Counted from the stretch's first letter, positions 33,020-41,717 are shown. The stretch is 64,000 nucleotides of DNA from Salinirubellus salinus (GCF_025231485.1 NZ_CP104003.1:3224001-3288000); one strand, 5' to 3'. Notes: generated from the sequence alone by a model not told the origin. Made by a program: numbers and translations.

Positions 33020-34387
33020 ATGAGCGACGAGCAGGACGCGTTCGACGCGGTGGTCCGAGCGGTCCACGACCGGGTCACGCCCGACGCCGAGGAGCGCGCC
33101 CGCCTCGAGTCGGTGGCCGCCGAACTCACGGCCCGCGCCGAGGCGGCCGTCGAGGACATCGGCGTCGACGCCGACATCGTCCGGGTCGGCTCCACCGCCC
33201 GCGGCACGTGGCTCGCCGGCGACCGCGACATCGACCTGTTCGTCCGGTTCCCCGACGATCTCTCGCGCGAGCGACTGGAGGCCTACGGCCTGCAGGTCGG
33301 GAGCCACGTCCTCCCCGAGGGCCACGAGGAGTACGCCGAACACCCCTACGTCAAGGGCGAGTACGACGGCTTCGACGTGGACTGCGTGCCGTGCTACGAC
33401 GTCGACAGCGCCGCGGAGATCCAGTCGGCCGTCGACCGCACTCCGTTCCACAACGCCTACCTCGCCGAGCGACTGGACGACGCCCTCGCCGGCGAGGTCA
33501 GGGTCGCCAAGGCGTTCCTGAAGGCCGTCGGTGCCTACGGCTCGAACCTCCGGACCAAGGGGTTCTCGGGCTACCTCGTCGAACTCCTCATCCTCGAGTT
33601 CGGCGGCTTCCGCGAACTCGTCGAGTCGGCGGCCGACTGGAACCCTCCCGTCCGCTTCGACCCCGAGGACCACGGCACCCGCGAGTACGGCGACGACCTC
33701 GTCGTCGTGGACCCCACCGACCCCGAGCGGAACGTCGCGGCCGCCTGCTCGGCCACCAACGTCGCGCGCCTCCAGCACTACAGCCGAGCGTTACTCGCCG
33801 GCCCACGCGAGTCGCTGTTCGAGCCGCACGACCCGGCGCCGCTCGACGCCGCGGGGGTCCGCGAGGCCGTCCGCGAACGGGCCACAGAACCCGTCGCGGT
33901 GCGCTTCGAGACGCCAGACGTCGTGGAGGACCAGCTCTACCCACAGCTCGACAAGTCACTCGCCGGCCTCCGCGACGAACTCGCCCGGCGCGGGTTCGAC
34001 CCGCTCCGCTCGGCCCGCTTCGCCACCGACGAGCACGCGGTCCTCCTCGTCGAGTGTGGCGTCGCCGAGCGTCCGCACGTCCAGCGCCACGACGGACCGC
34101 CGGTCGGGGTGCGCGCGCACGCCGAGGGGTTCTACGGGAAGTACGACGACGACCCGGACGTCTACGGCCCCTACATCGAGGACGGGCGCTACGTCGTCGA
34201 GCGCGAACGCGAGTTCCGCACGCCCGTCGCCTTCTGCGAGAGCGACGCGCTGTTCGGCGTGGCGCTCGGCCCGCACGTCGAATCCTCGCTGGAGCGCGGC
34301 TACGACGTGCTCGCCGGCGAGACGCTCGGGGCGCTGGCGCCCGAGTTCGGCGACGAACTGGCGCGGTACTTCGCCCCCGTCCCGTGA
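33020..34387 (+). CDS. cca: CCA-adding enzyme (archaeal class I tRNA nucleotidyltransferase)
   Basis: A 455-residue enzyme that adds CCA to tRNA 3' ends. The nucleotidyltransferase core has GSTARGTW (57-64), DRDIDLFVRF with catalytic Asp70 and Asp72, and the third carboxylate in GFDVDCVPCY. Central and tail domains follow (RTKGFSGYLVELLI, DPTDPERNVAAACS, KSLAGLRDEL). Length matches archaeal class I enzymes. It is divergent from the tRNA-Asn gene, which has no encoded CCA. ATG 33020 follows a GGCGATG context; no TATA box is clear. Confidence 0.95.
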   Translation: MSDEQDAFDAVVRAVHDRVTPDAEERARLESVAAELTARAEAAVEDIGVDADIVRVGSTARGTWLAGDRDIDLFVRFPDDLSRERLEAYGLQVGSHVLPEGHEEYAEHPYVKGEYDGFDVDCVPCYDVDSAAEIQSAVDRTPFHNAYLAERLDDALAGEVRVAKAFLKAVGAYGSNLRTKGFSGYLVELLILEFGGFRELVESAADWNPPVRFDPEDHGTREYGDDLVVVDPTDPERNVAAACSATNVARLQHYSRALLAGPRESLFEPHDPAPLDAAGVREAVRERATEPVAVRFETPDVVEDQLYPQLDKSLAGLRDELARRGFDPLRSARFATDEHAVLLVECGVAERPHVQRHDGPPVGVRAHAEGFYGKYDDDPDVYGPYIEDGRYVVEREREFRTPVAFCESDALFGVALGPHVESSLERGYDVLAGETLGALAPEFGDELARYFAPVP

Positions 34388-34412
34388 CCGGCGGGACCCA
34401 CCCCGCGCTCCG

Positions 34413-34838
34413 TCACGCGCCACCCAGCACCTCGTCGAACGACCGGTCCGTGTCGACGGGTTCGCTGAACACGAACTGGTAGCCGTCCGGGTCGCGGAGC
34501 CGCAGTTCGCGGGTGTTGTACGGCGTCTCCGTCGGCTCCTCGGCCGTGCCACCAGTGGTGCGGAGCCGCTCGAACACGTCCTCGAGTGGCTCGCTCGCGT
34601 TCACGTAGACGGTCACGCCGGCCCCGGCCCCGGTGGGGGCGCCGCGCCCGACCAGCATCAGGTCGGCCCCCGTCGCGTACCGGAGGTGGACCGTCTCGCC
34701 GTACGCGAAGACGGGCTCGAACCCGAGTCGCTCGTACCACGCGGTGCTGCGCTCCGTGTCCGAGACGGCCAACTGCGGGAACAGCGCCATCGGGTAGAAC
34801 TCGGCGCCGTCGGCCACCTCGTAGGGTCGCTCGGCCAT
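34413..34838 (-). CDS. Glyoxalase/VOC-family protein
   Basis: A 141-residue VOC superfamily protein with two beta-alpha-beta3 units: FPQLAVSDTERSTAWYERLG opens the first, LRLRDPDGYQFVFSEP closes the second. Possible metal ligands are Glu (GETVHLRY) and Glu/His positions in the second half, but the full set is not clear. Members include glyoxalase I, dioxygenases and resistance proteins. Function cannot be assigned. It starts at ATG 34838 and ends 25 bases from cca (convergent). Confidence 0.75.
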   Translation of the reverse strand: MAERPYEVADGAEFYPMALFPQLAVSDTERSTAWYERLGFEPVFAYGETVHLRYATGADLMLVGRGAPTGAGAGVTVYVNASEPLEDVFERLRTTGGTAEEPTETPYNTRELRLRDPDGYQFVFSEPVDTDRSFDEVLGGA

Positions 34839-34892
34839 GGCACCCGCAGGCGAGCCCCCGAGATAGCGTTTGTGCTGCCGTGCGAGCGGGTC

Positions 34893-35900
34893 TCAGTCCA
34901 GGTCGTGGACCTCGCGCACCCGGTCGACCACGCTCGTCGCCCGCTCGGAGGGGTCGCCGTCCGGTTCGACCGGTTCGCGCCCGTCGAACACGTCGTTGAC
35001 CATCGCCACCGAGGAGGCCAGCGCGTCCAGCCCGTAGCCTCCTTCGAGGACGAACGCGAGCGCCGCGTCGGTCCGGTCGGCGAGCTCGCGACAGCGGTCG
35101 GTCATGACACCGTACCCCTCCGTCGAGATGCGCATCCGGGAGATGGGGTCGTGCTGGTGGGCGTCGAACCCGGCGGAGACGATGAACAGGTCCGGGTCGT
35201 ACCGCTCCAGCGCCGGCATCAGCAGTCGCTCGACGGCGTCGAGGTACTCCGCGTCGCCACTCCCCCCCGGCAGCGGTGCGTTCACGAGTGTCCCCTCGCC
35301 GTCACCCTCGCCGGTCTCCTCCACGTCGCCGGTCCCGGGGTAGAGACCGCGTTCGTGGAACGAGGTGTAGTGGACGTCGCCCCGGTCGACCGTGAGGTCC
35401 TGCGTGCCGTTGCCGTGGTGGACGTCCCAGTCGAAGATGGCGACGCGGTCCACGTCCGGCCGGTCGAGCGCCACCTCGGCCGCGACGGCGGCGTTGTTGA
35501 AGAAGCAGAAGCCCATGGCGTTCGCCCAGACGGCGTGGTGGCCCGGTGGCCGCCCGAGCGAGAACGGCGTCATCCGGCCGTCCGTGCCGTCGAGGGCGGC
35601 CTCACACGCGTCGATGGCGAGCCCAGCGCTGTAGCGGGCGGCGTCCCACGTCGACTCGACGGCGACGGTGTCGGCGTCCCACGTCCCGCCACCGTTCGCA
35701 CAGAACTCCTTGACCGACGCGACGTACTCCGCGTCGTGGACGCGCGCCAGCGTCTCCTCGTCGGCCGGGTCGGTCGACTCGTACTCGACGGCGTGCTCAC
35801 GGGCGAGGCGCCGGCGGATGGCCTCCAGCCGGTCCGACGTCTCCGGGTGCCGCGGGCCAGTGTCGTGGTCCAGACAGCGGTCGTCGTAGCCGAATCGCAT
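34893..35900 (-). CDS. Histone deacetylase family protein
   Basis: A 335-residue zinc-dependent deacetylase of the class I/II HDAC superfamily. Landmarks: GPRHPETSDRL near residue 15, RPPGHHA (His-His catalytic pair) near 127, FDWDVHHGNGTQ (Asp/His zinc ligands) near 163, AGFDAHQHDP (zinc Asp) near 245, and GGYG with the catalytic Tyr near 292. It removes acyl groups from lysine; a small polyamine substrate is also possible in this superfamily. The start overlaps the histone stop by one base (TGATG), so the two are translated from one message. Confidence 0.9.
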   Translation of the reverse strand: MRFGYDDRCLDHDTGPRHPETSDRLEAIRRRLAREHAVEYESTDPADEETLARVHDAEYVASVKEFCANGGGTWDADTVAVESTWDAARYSAGLAIDACEAALDGTDGRMTPFSLGRPPGHHAVWANAMGFCFFNNAAVAAEVALDRPDVDRVAIFDWDVHHGNGTQDLTVDRGDVHYTSFHERGLYPGTGDVEETGEGDGEGTLVNAPLPGGSGDAEYLDAVERLLMPALERYDPDLFIVSAGFDAHQHDPISRMRISTEGYGVMTDRCRELADRTDAALAFVLEGGYGLDALASSVAMVNDVFDGREPVEPDGDPSERATSVVDRVREVHDLD

Positions 35901-36337
35901 CAGAAGTATCGTTGGAGTTCGTAGTAGGTCTCGACGTCCTCGGCCTTGACCGTTCGCCGGGCGGCGTGTCGGGCGAGGACGGCGGCGGCGGCGGCCACCC
36001 GGTCGGCGTAGGCCTCCAGGACCGCCGCCAGCGCCACACGCGCGTCCATCGACACCCGGTAGCGGTCGTCGATGTCGAGGCGAGCGATGCGGTCGACGGG
36101 GGCGATCGGGAGTTCGAGTCCGTCGCGGGTGGCGTCGGCCCCCTCCGGGAAGTCCGAGGCCATCAGCGTCTTGCGGCCGTCGTCGGTGGCTCGCTCGGCG
36201 GCCTCGGCCGCCAGCGCCGCGCCGTGTTCCTGTATCCGTCGAGCGAGTTCCTCCGCCGCCTCGGCGCTCACGCGCAGGTCCCCTGCGTTCCGTCGGATGA
36301 TGGTGTCCACCGGGGCGAACGGGAGCTCGACGCTCAT
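35900..36337 (-). CDS. hstA: Archaeal histone doublet
   Basis: A 145-residue protein made of two histone folds in tandem: the first at about 5-68 (VELPFAPVDTIIRRNAGD, then ILMASDF) and the second at about 74-145 (LELPIAPVDRIARLD, RTVKAEDVETYYEL). Each keeps the short L1/L2 loops seen in archaeal histones. Such fused histones compact DNA or act as gene regulators in haloarchaea. It is acidic, as expected for a high-salt cytoplasm. A TATA box at 36361 sets a leaderless ATG at 36337. It is followed without a gap by the deacetylase gene. Confidence 0.9.
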   Translation of the reverse strand: MSVELPFAPVDTIIRRNAGDLRVSAEAAEELARRIQEHGAALAAEAAERATDDGRKTLMASDFPEGADATRDGLELPIAPVDRIARLDIDDRYRVSMDARVALAAVLEAYADRVAAAAAVLARHAARRTVKAEDVETYYELQRYF

Positions 36338-36360
36338 ACCCGTGTGCGGGTCCGTGGCGC

Positions 36361-36368
36361 GCTTAAAT
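36361..36368 (-). promoter_or_regulatory. TATA box of the histone-deacetylase operon
   Basis: ATTTAAGC on the minus strand, 24-31 bases before ATG 36337. The gap to the rpa2 stop is only about 67 bases, so histone may also be read from rpa2. Confidence 0.55.
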
Positions 36369-36404
36369 CCCCCGGTCACTCCCGTCTCCACTGGACGGTC
36401 ACGG

Positions 36405-37865
36405 TCACCGGACCTCGTCGGCCACGATGCGCTCGCCGTCGCGCTTGCCCCGGACCGTCACCTCCTGCCCGAGTTCGACGGTCGCGCTCGTCTCGACGAT
36501 GCGCGTCGACTCCCCGTCGTCCAGCATCACCGGGTCGCCCGTCTGGACGACGACGCCGGTGAACTCCTCGACCTCACCGTCTGCCGACTCCTCTGCCGTC
36601 GCGGCCGTCCCGTCGGTCGACTGGGTGCCCGAACTCGCCTCCGCGTCCGCGTCCGCGTTCGTCCCGTCCGCGAACGCGTCCAGCCCGGCCGGGTCCTCGC
36701 CTGCGTCGTCGCTGGACTCGCCGGCGTCACCCGCCTTCGACCGCCGAGCCGTCGTCGCGTCGCCCTCCAGTCTGAGGACCGTCGAGCGCCACCCGGCGCT
36801 CGCCTCCAGGTCCTCCTTCCAGCCGTCCTGTATCTCCACGTCGCCGAGGTACACCTCGTCACCCGGCCCGAGGTCGCGGTCGGCGAGGTCACCCCACATC
36901 GCCACGCGGATGTCGCCGGTCTGGTCCTGCACGCGGACGTTCCGGACCTGCCCCTCGCTCCCGTCGTCACGGTCGAACGTCCGCTTGGGGTCCGCAGAGC
37001 GAATCACCCCCGCGATGTCGACGGTCGTGTCGAGTTCGAGCGCCGCGATGTCGGTCGTCTCCGGCGTGAAGTCGACCGGTTCGTCGATCTCCTCGACCGC
37101 CCCGCGCTCCCCGACGTGGAGTTCGAGGCTCCCGTCCCGCTCGCGGACGTAGCCGTCGACGACCTCGACGCTCGTGCCCGGTTCGAGTTCCTCGGCACGG
37201 TCGGCCTGCTCGTCCCAGAGGGTCACCCGCACGCGCCCCGTCTCGTCACCGAGCGTCAGGTTCGAGACCCGCCCCTCGCTCCCGTCGTCCCGCGAGAACG
37301 TCCGGATGGCGTCGGTGTCGAGGACGATCCCGCGGAGGTTCACGTCGGACTGGCCCATCGTCAACGAGTCGGCCGTCGCGCTCCCGTCGAGCGAGATGTC
37401 GATGTCGACGCTGTCGTCAGGCTCGACGCGACTCGCGGAGACCTCGAGGCCGTTGTAGCCGTCCTTCGGCCGCCCGCCGATGCGGAGCACCTGCCCGCGT
37501 TCGAGCGTCTCGTCGGCGCCCGCGGCCTGCTCGTCCCAGAGCGCCACCCGTACGCGCCCCGTCTCGTCCGCCACCTCGACGTTCAGGACCATCCCGTCCT
37601 CGTCCTCGCCCTCGCGCTCGAAGGTGCGCACGTCGCCGATGGAGACCACCTTGCCGACGAACTTCACCTCCTCCATCCCGGGTTCGATGTCCGCGATGGT
37701 CTCCACCTCACCCTCGGTCAGGTCGTGGGCGATGAGCATCGCCGCCGTCTCCTCGTCCGCGAGCCCCCCCATCTGTTCGACCTTGGCCTCGACCGCCTCG
37801 CGGAACTCCTCCAGCGAGACGTCCTCGGTCTCGAGGTCCTCGTAGATGTCCTCGATAGCACCCAT
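36405..37865 (-). CDS. rpa2: Single-stranded DNA-binding protein, RPA/Rpa2-like
   Basis: A 486-residue ssDNA-binding protein with at least three OB folds, visible as repeated units GRVRVALWDEQA (near 105), GRVRVTLWDEQA (near 210) and GDIRVAMWGDLA (near 315), each preceded by a D-D-G-S-E-G-x-V strand (EDEDGMVLNVEVADETG and the like). A short N-terminal domain (about 1-50) and an acidic Asp/Ala/Ser linker (about 360-430) lead to a fourth OB-like segment (EEFTGVVVQTGDPVML). It lies immediately upstream of the histone and deacetylase genes. The ATG 37865 is 27-34 bases from a TATA box at 37892. Confidence 0.85.
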   Translation of the reverse strand: MGAIEDIYEDLETEDVSLEEFREAVEAKVEQMGGLADEETAAMLIAHDLTEGEVETIADIEPGMEEVKFVGKVVSIGDVRTFEREGEDEDGMVLNVEVADETGRVRVALWDEQAAGADETLERGQVLRIGGRPKDGYNGLEVSASRVEPDDSVDIDISLDGSATADSLTMGQSDVNLRGIVLDTDAIRTFSRDDGSEGRVSNLTLGDETGRVRVTLWDEQADRAEELEPGTSVEVVDGYVRERDGSLELHVGERGAVEEIDEPVDFTPETTDIAALELDTTVDIAGVIRSADPKRTFDRDDGSEGQVRNVRVQDQTGDIRVAMWGDLADRDLGPGDEVYLGDVEIQDGWKEDLEASAGWRSTVLRLEGDATTARRSKAGDAGESSDDAGEDPAGLDAFADGTNADADAEASSGTQSTDGTAATAEESADGEVEEFTGVVVQTGDPVMLDDGESTRIVETSATVELGQEVTVRGKRDGERIVADEVR

Positions 37866-37891
37866 AGTTAGCGGAGGGTGGGAACTGCCGC

Positions 37892-37899
37892 GATTAAGT
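37892..37899 (-). promoter_or_regulatory. TATA box of rpa2
   Basis: ACTTAATC on the minus strand, 27-34 bases before the ATG at 37865, consistent with a leaderless message. Confidence 0.5.
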
Positions 37900-38011
37900 G
37901 TTGTCGTGTGGGCATCGTGGGCCGGGGTGTGTCGGCATGCTATGTGAAGGTTCGGCGGGGGCGCGCGTGGACCGCAACCCATATACGACGAAACCCGGAA
38001 TGTGTAGTTGA

Positions 38012-38084
38012 GTCCCGATAGGGTAGTGGACTATCCTCTTGGCTTGCGGAGCCAGGGACCGGCGTTCAAATCGCCGTCGGGACG
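38012..38084 (+). tRNA. tRNA-Arg (GCG)
   Basis: A 73-base tRNA without intron. Acceptor GUCCCGA/UCGGGAC, D arm with AGGGUAGUGGACUAUCCU, anticodon stem UUGGC/GCCAG with loop UUGCGGA (anticodon GCG, reading CGC and CGU), T stem GGCG(U)/CGCC with loop UUCAAAU, discriminator G. CCA is not encoded. A TATA-like ATATACGA at 37981 lies about 27 bases before it. A hairpin follows at 38105-38130. Confidence 0.9.
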
Positions 38085-38104
38085 TTTCTGTTTCGAGCCA
38101 CCCA

Positions 38105-38152
38105 GCGAGCACCGCGTAGCGTGTGCTCGCGTCGGCGGGACGTCTCTGTTCC
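38105..38152 (+). repeat. Hairpin and near-copy of the tRNA-Arg 3' flank
   Basis: GCGAGCAC and GTGCTCGC at 38105-38112 and 38123-38130 form an eight-base hairpin with a ten-base loop. Next, CGGGACGTCTCTGTT at 38136-38150 repeats CGGGACGTTTCTGTT, the last tRNA bases and flank at 38079-38093, with one mismatch. The T-run TTTCTGTTT at 38085-38093 may end the tRNA transcript. Confidence 0.5.
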
Positions 38153-38320
38153 CAGCACCCCTTCGAGCCCCGCCTGGCGCACGACTCCGCCGGGGGCTGC
38201 TACCCCCAGCGGAGCGACCCGTGCCACCTCTATATACCGCTCCCCAGTCGTCCGCGACGTTCGAAGCCCGATATATAGCAAATACGACGGCTTATGTGGG
38301 GGCCACGAGGCGCTTCGCCT

Positions 38321-39343
38321 ATGGTTCCTGACACGCACGCCGTCGGTCGGTCGGGGCCGGTGCTGGCCCACCTCGACCGGCCGCGGACGCCCGAGCGGAC
38401 GACGCTGGCGGTGTTCGCCGACGCCCACCTCACCGCCGAGGCGAGCGGGACGTGGAAGGTCCTCCACCGCACCGAGGAGCGCCTGCGGGCGGCCGTCGCC
38501 GACGCGAACCGTCGCGACGTGGACGCGGTGCTGGTCGCTGGCGACCTGACGAAGGACGGCGCGCCCACGGAGTACGCCCTCACAGACGAGGTGCTCGCGG
38601 GCCTCGACGCGCCGTTCGTGGCGATTCCGGGCAACCACGACGTGCCCAAGCCCCGCTGGGACCCGTACGACGCGCCGGACCGCGAGTCGTTCGCCCGCCG
38701 GTACGCGAGCGGCCACCTCCCGTTCGTCGAGCGCGTCGGCGGCGTGGACCTCGTCGGGCTGGACTCGGCCTCCAACGCCGACGGGTCGCTCGGCGGCACC
38801 CACGAGGGCGAGGTCGGCGCCGACCAGCGCGCGTGGCTCGACTCGGTCCTCCCCGACCTCGAGACCCCGGTCGTCGCCGTCCACCACAACGTCTCACACC
38901 CCTCGACGCACGCCGAGGGGTTCCCCGAGAGCGACCTCTATCAGGTGAACGACGCCGACGCGGTGGCGGCGCTGCTGGCGCGCCACGACGTCCCGCTGAC
39001 GCTCTCCGGACACCTCCACTGGCCGGGTGTGGCCCCGCTCGCCGGTGGCCACGAACTCGTCTGCCCCGCCGTCTGCTCGTTCCCGCAGGCGTACGTCTGT
39101 CTCCACGTGGGTCCCGACGGCACGACGGCCGAACTCGTGCCGCTCGCCGACCGTGCCGGACTGGAGGAGGCGTACGTCCACGCCCGCGAGGGGGCCGCAC
39201 ACGGCCGCGGCGTGGCCGCCCGAGCGGACTCCCGACTGCTCGACGAACTCCTGCTGGCCGAGGAGGCTGGCCCACCGCTCGTCCAGCGCGCAGGGCCGCC
39301 GAAGCGAGAGGCACCCCACCGCGCAGACCGGGTGGAACCGTGA
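38321..39343 (+). CDS. Calcineurin-like metallophosphoesterase
   Basis: A 340-residue dinuclear metal phosphoesterase. Motifs in order: FADAHL (first metal Asp/His), AGDLTKDG, GNHDVP, VAVHHNV and SGHLHWPG. No signal peptide, so intracellular. Substrate unknown; relatives hydrolyse cyclic nucleotides or phosphate esters. Two TATA-like runs, at 38231 and 38270, precede it. I choose ATG 38321 because it lies 43-51 bases from the nearer box; ATG 38294 would be too close to that box. The stop shares GTGA with the following gene. Confidence 0.8.
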   Translation: MVPDTHAVGRSGPVLAHLDRPRTPERTTLAVFADAHLTAEASGTWKVLHRTEERLRAAVADANRRDVDAVLVAGDLTKDGAPTEYALTDEVLAGLDAPFVAIPGNHDVPKPRWDPYDAPDRESFARRYASGHLPFVERVGGVDLVGLDSASNADGSLGGTHEGEVGADQRAWLDSVLPDLETPVVAVHHNVSHPSTHAEGFPESDLYQVNDADAVAALLARHDVPLTLSGHLHWPGVAPLAGGHELVCPAVCSFPQAYVCLHVGPDGTTAELVPLADRAGLEEAYVHAREGAAHGRGVAARADSRLLDELLLAEEAGPPLVQRAGPPKREAPHRADRVEP

Positions 39344-40080
39344 TCACCGAGGCCCGGCGGACGGTGCGTCGCGAGCGCCGTCGCACGGTCGACGAGCGCG
39401 AGGCGTTCGACGCGTTCGCCGACGCGGTCCGCGACATCCCGGTCGACGGCCCGCAATCCGGCGTCCGCGTCGGGGCGCGACTCGCCACGCCCGACGCCGC
39501 GAGTGCTGCACGTGCCGTCCGCGAGGCGTACGAACGGACCGTGATGGCCGTCCCACACTACCACGAGGAGTACGACGACACCTACGCCGAGAGCCTCGAG
39601 GCGGAGCTGGGGCCGACGGTCGCGGCGGCCGCGACCGGCCCGCGTCTGACCGCGGCCGCGAAGTCCGGCCTCGTCGACGCCGCACTGAACGCCCGTGCGG
39701 ACCGCGCCCGGTTCGTGGAAGCGCTCGACGTCGAGGACGAGACGCTCCGTGAGGCCGACGACCGCCTCGGCGAGCTACTGGCCGAGGCCGCCGAACTCGA
39801 CACCGAACCGCTCGAGGACCTCCGGTTCGGGTCGCTCGACGCCATCCGGACCCGCCTGCAGACGCTCGAACGACACGCCGAGGCGGTGGGTGCCGACCGG
39901 CAGGCCACCCTCCGCGAGCAGACCGACGACCTGTCGCTCCCCGACTGTGCGCCGGACCTCCCCACCTACGTCTACCAGGACCACGAGGTGACCTACCCGG
40001 TCCTCGCCACGGTGGCACGGACCGCCACAATCCTCCAGCGCATCCGCGAGGACGTCGAGCGGTCGATGGCACGGGTCTGA
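39340..40080 (+). CDS. Haloarchaeal helical protein coupled to the phosphoesterase
   Basis: A 246-residue, almost entirely helical soluble protein. Notable segments: TEARRTVRRERRRTVDEREA (basic N terminus, unusual in this proteome), AYERTVMAVPHYHEEYDDTY, and a late coiled-coil-like part (EPLEDLRFGSLDAIRTRL). It ends with LPTYVYQDHEVTYPVLATVA. I recognise a haloarchaeal protein family pattern but no function. The start GTG overlaps the phosphoesterase stop, so it may be its partner. Confidence 0.6.
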   Translation: MITEARRTVRRERRRTVDEREAFDAFADAVRDIPVDGPQSGVRVGARLATPDAASAARAVREAYERTVMAVPHYHEEYDDTYAESLEAELGPTVAAAATGPRLTAAAKSGLVDAALNARADRARFVEALDVEDETLREADDRLGELLAEAAELDTEPLEDLRFGSLDAIRTRLQTLERHAEAVGADRQATLREQTDDLSLPDCAPDLPTYVYQDHEVTYPVLATVARTATILQRIREDVERSMARV

Positions 40081-40185
40081 GTCCGGCCGTGCTACTCGCG
40101 GCTTCGCCGCTCGCTGTCTCGGCGGTCTCACTCCGTTCGACCGCCCTGGCGACACGCCTTTCTTCCTGCCAGCGCTTCGCCAACC

Positions 40186-40824
40186 GTGACCGACGCCGTC
40201 GACGTCCCCGCCCACCTGCGCGCGGGGGCCGCCCTCTACACCGCCGGCCGCTTCCACGCTGCGCACGACCCGTGGGAGCACGCGTGGCTCGCCGTCCGTG
40301 ACACCGCACCCGACGACGCGGCCCTCCTCCAGGGGCTGATACAGACCACCGCCGCGCTCCACCACGCCCGCGCCGGGAACCGCGAAGGGGCGACCGGCCT
40401 CGCCGGGAGCGCCGCCGACTACCTCGCCGGAGTCCCCGACGACCATCGCGACGTGGACCTCGACCCCATACGGGCGTTCCTCCCCGGCCTCGCGGCGTCG
40501 CTCGACGCGGCGGGCACCCCGCCGCCGCTCCACATCGACGGCCGCGAGTGGACGCTCGCCGACCTCGAACTCCCGGCGGCCGGTCCCGCGGCCGTCGCCC
40601 TCGCCGAGGACGAGGGGTTCGACGAGTCGCCCGTCGAACGGGCCGTCACGTTCGCGTGGGCCGACCTCGCCGACTCGCCCACCTCGGCGTTCGCCGACGC
40701 GATACTGGCGTTCGTCGCCGGGACGGGCGCGCCGCGGACGGTGGCGTACGACCGCCTCCGGCGACGGGTCGAGGAGCGACAGGCGAAGGAGGACGACGTC
40801 TCGGGGCTGTTCGACACCGACTAG
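40186..40824 (+). CDS. DUF309-family protein
   Basis: A 212-residue protein. The N terminus has FHAAHDPWEHAWL, the H-x-x-W-E motif of DUF309, whose members are small helical bundles with a likely bound metal; LLQGLIQTTAALHHARAGN follows. The second half (about 105-212) is an additional helical domain (FAWADLADSPTSAFADAIL, TVAYDRLRRRVEERQ) less common in the family. No function is established. Its stop overlaps the convergent lipid-kinase stop within the palindrome CTAG. Confidence 0.75.
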   Translation: MTDAVDVPAHLRAGAALYTAGRFHAAHDPWEHAWLAVRDTAPDDAALLQGLIQTTAALHHARAGNREGATGLAGSAADYLAGVPDDHRDVDLDPIRAFLPGLAASLDAAGTPPPLHIDGREWTLADLELPAAGPAAVALAEDEGFDESPVERAVTFAWADLADSPTSAFADAILAFVAGTGAPRTVAYDRLRRRVEERQAKEDDVSGLFDTD

Positions 40825-41717
40825 GGCGAGGGCTCGTACGTCGGCCCGACCCGCACGTCGAGCGTCTGGCGCCGACAGTCGAGGTGGAGCGACTCGTGTT
40901 CGGAGAGTTCGCCGTCTCGCGAGAATCGGACCGGCCCATCGCTGACGATGTCCACCTCGTCGGCGCGGAAGTGGGCGACCCCCTCGGTCCCGCGTCCGAG
41001 GATGCGGTGGGTGACCGCCTCGATGGCGAGGTTCCCCGCCGGCATCCGCTCGACGACGGCCACGTCGAACAGGCCGTCCTCCATGTCGGCCTGCCCACCC
41101 TCCTCGACGAACTTCCGGGCGTTACCGACGAGGACGCACATCGCGTCGCCCTCCCAGTGTTCCGTCTCGGCGCCGGCGCGGGCCTCCAGTTCGAGGTGGA
41201 GCCCGTCGAACTCCAGGGCCTCCTGGACGCCGGTGACGACGAACGCCAGCGTGCCGAGTCGTTCCTTCAGGTCGCCGGAGGCGGCCGTGCTCGCGTCGGC
41301 CGGGAGGCCGGCGATGCACGAGACGAGGAACGGTTCGCCGCCGGCGACCCCCACGTCCACGCTCCTGACCTCGCCGTCGTCGGTGAGGTCGAGTCCGTGT
41401 CGCGTGTCGCGGATGCCGAGGGTGCCGGCCAGCAGGTTCGCCGTCCCCGCTGGCACCACGTCGAGGGTCACCTCGCCGAGGTGCTCCTCGGCGGCCAGTC
41501 CCCGGAGCACCTCGTTGATGGTGCCGTCACCGCCGCAGACGGCGAGTTCGCCAACGCCGTCGCGGGCCGCCTCGCGGGCCAGTTCGACGCCGTGTTCGGC
41601 ACCCTCGGTCTCCCAGACGGCGAACCCCTTCGCCCGAGCCTTCCGGCGCACCCACTCGGCGTGGGTTCCGGTCCCCGAGACGGGGTTCACGATCAGCGTC
41701 CGCGTGCCGACCTGCAT
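40821..41717 (-). CDS. Diacylglycerol/sphingosine kinase-family lipid kinase
   Basis: A 298-residue protein of the DAG kinase catalytic fold. The N terminus LIVNPVSGTG and the hallmark CGGDGTINEVLRGL (ATP-binding GGDGT) are clear, as is the later VPAGTANLLAGTLG. The C-terminal half is a beta-sandwich with FSRDGELSEHESLHL. The likely role is phosphorylation of a lipid-like alcohol; archaeal substrates are not defined. It has no membrane helix. Overlaps DUF309 stop by four bases. Confidence 0.8.
   Translation of the reverse strand: MQVGTRTLIVNPVSGTGTHAEWVRRKARAKGFAVWETEGAEHGVELAREAARDGVGELAVCGGDGTINEVLRGLAAEEHLGEVTLDVVPAGTANLLAGTLGIRDTRHGLDLTDDGEVRSVDVGVAGGEPFLVSCIAGLPADASTAASGDLKERLGTLAFVVTGVQEALEFDGLHLELEARAGAETEHWEGDAMCVLVGNARKFVEEGGQADMEDGLFDVAVVERMPAGNLAIEAVTHRILGRGTEGVAHFRADEVDIVSDGPVRFSRDGELSEHESLHLDCRRQTLDVRVGPTYEPSP

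Noticed and set aside
38079-38150. attL/attR-like pair of an integrated element at tRNA-Arg
   Set aside because: The copies are only 57 bases apart and no integrase gene is present; kept only as a low-interest repeat.
38294-38320. ATG 38294 as metallophosphoesterase start
   Set aside because: It lies only 16-24 bases from the nearest TATA box, so transcription would start at or after it; the ATG at 38321 fits better.
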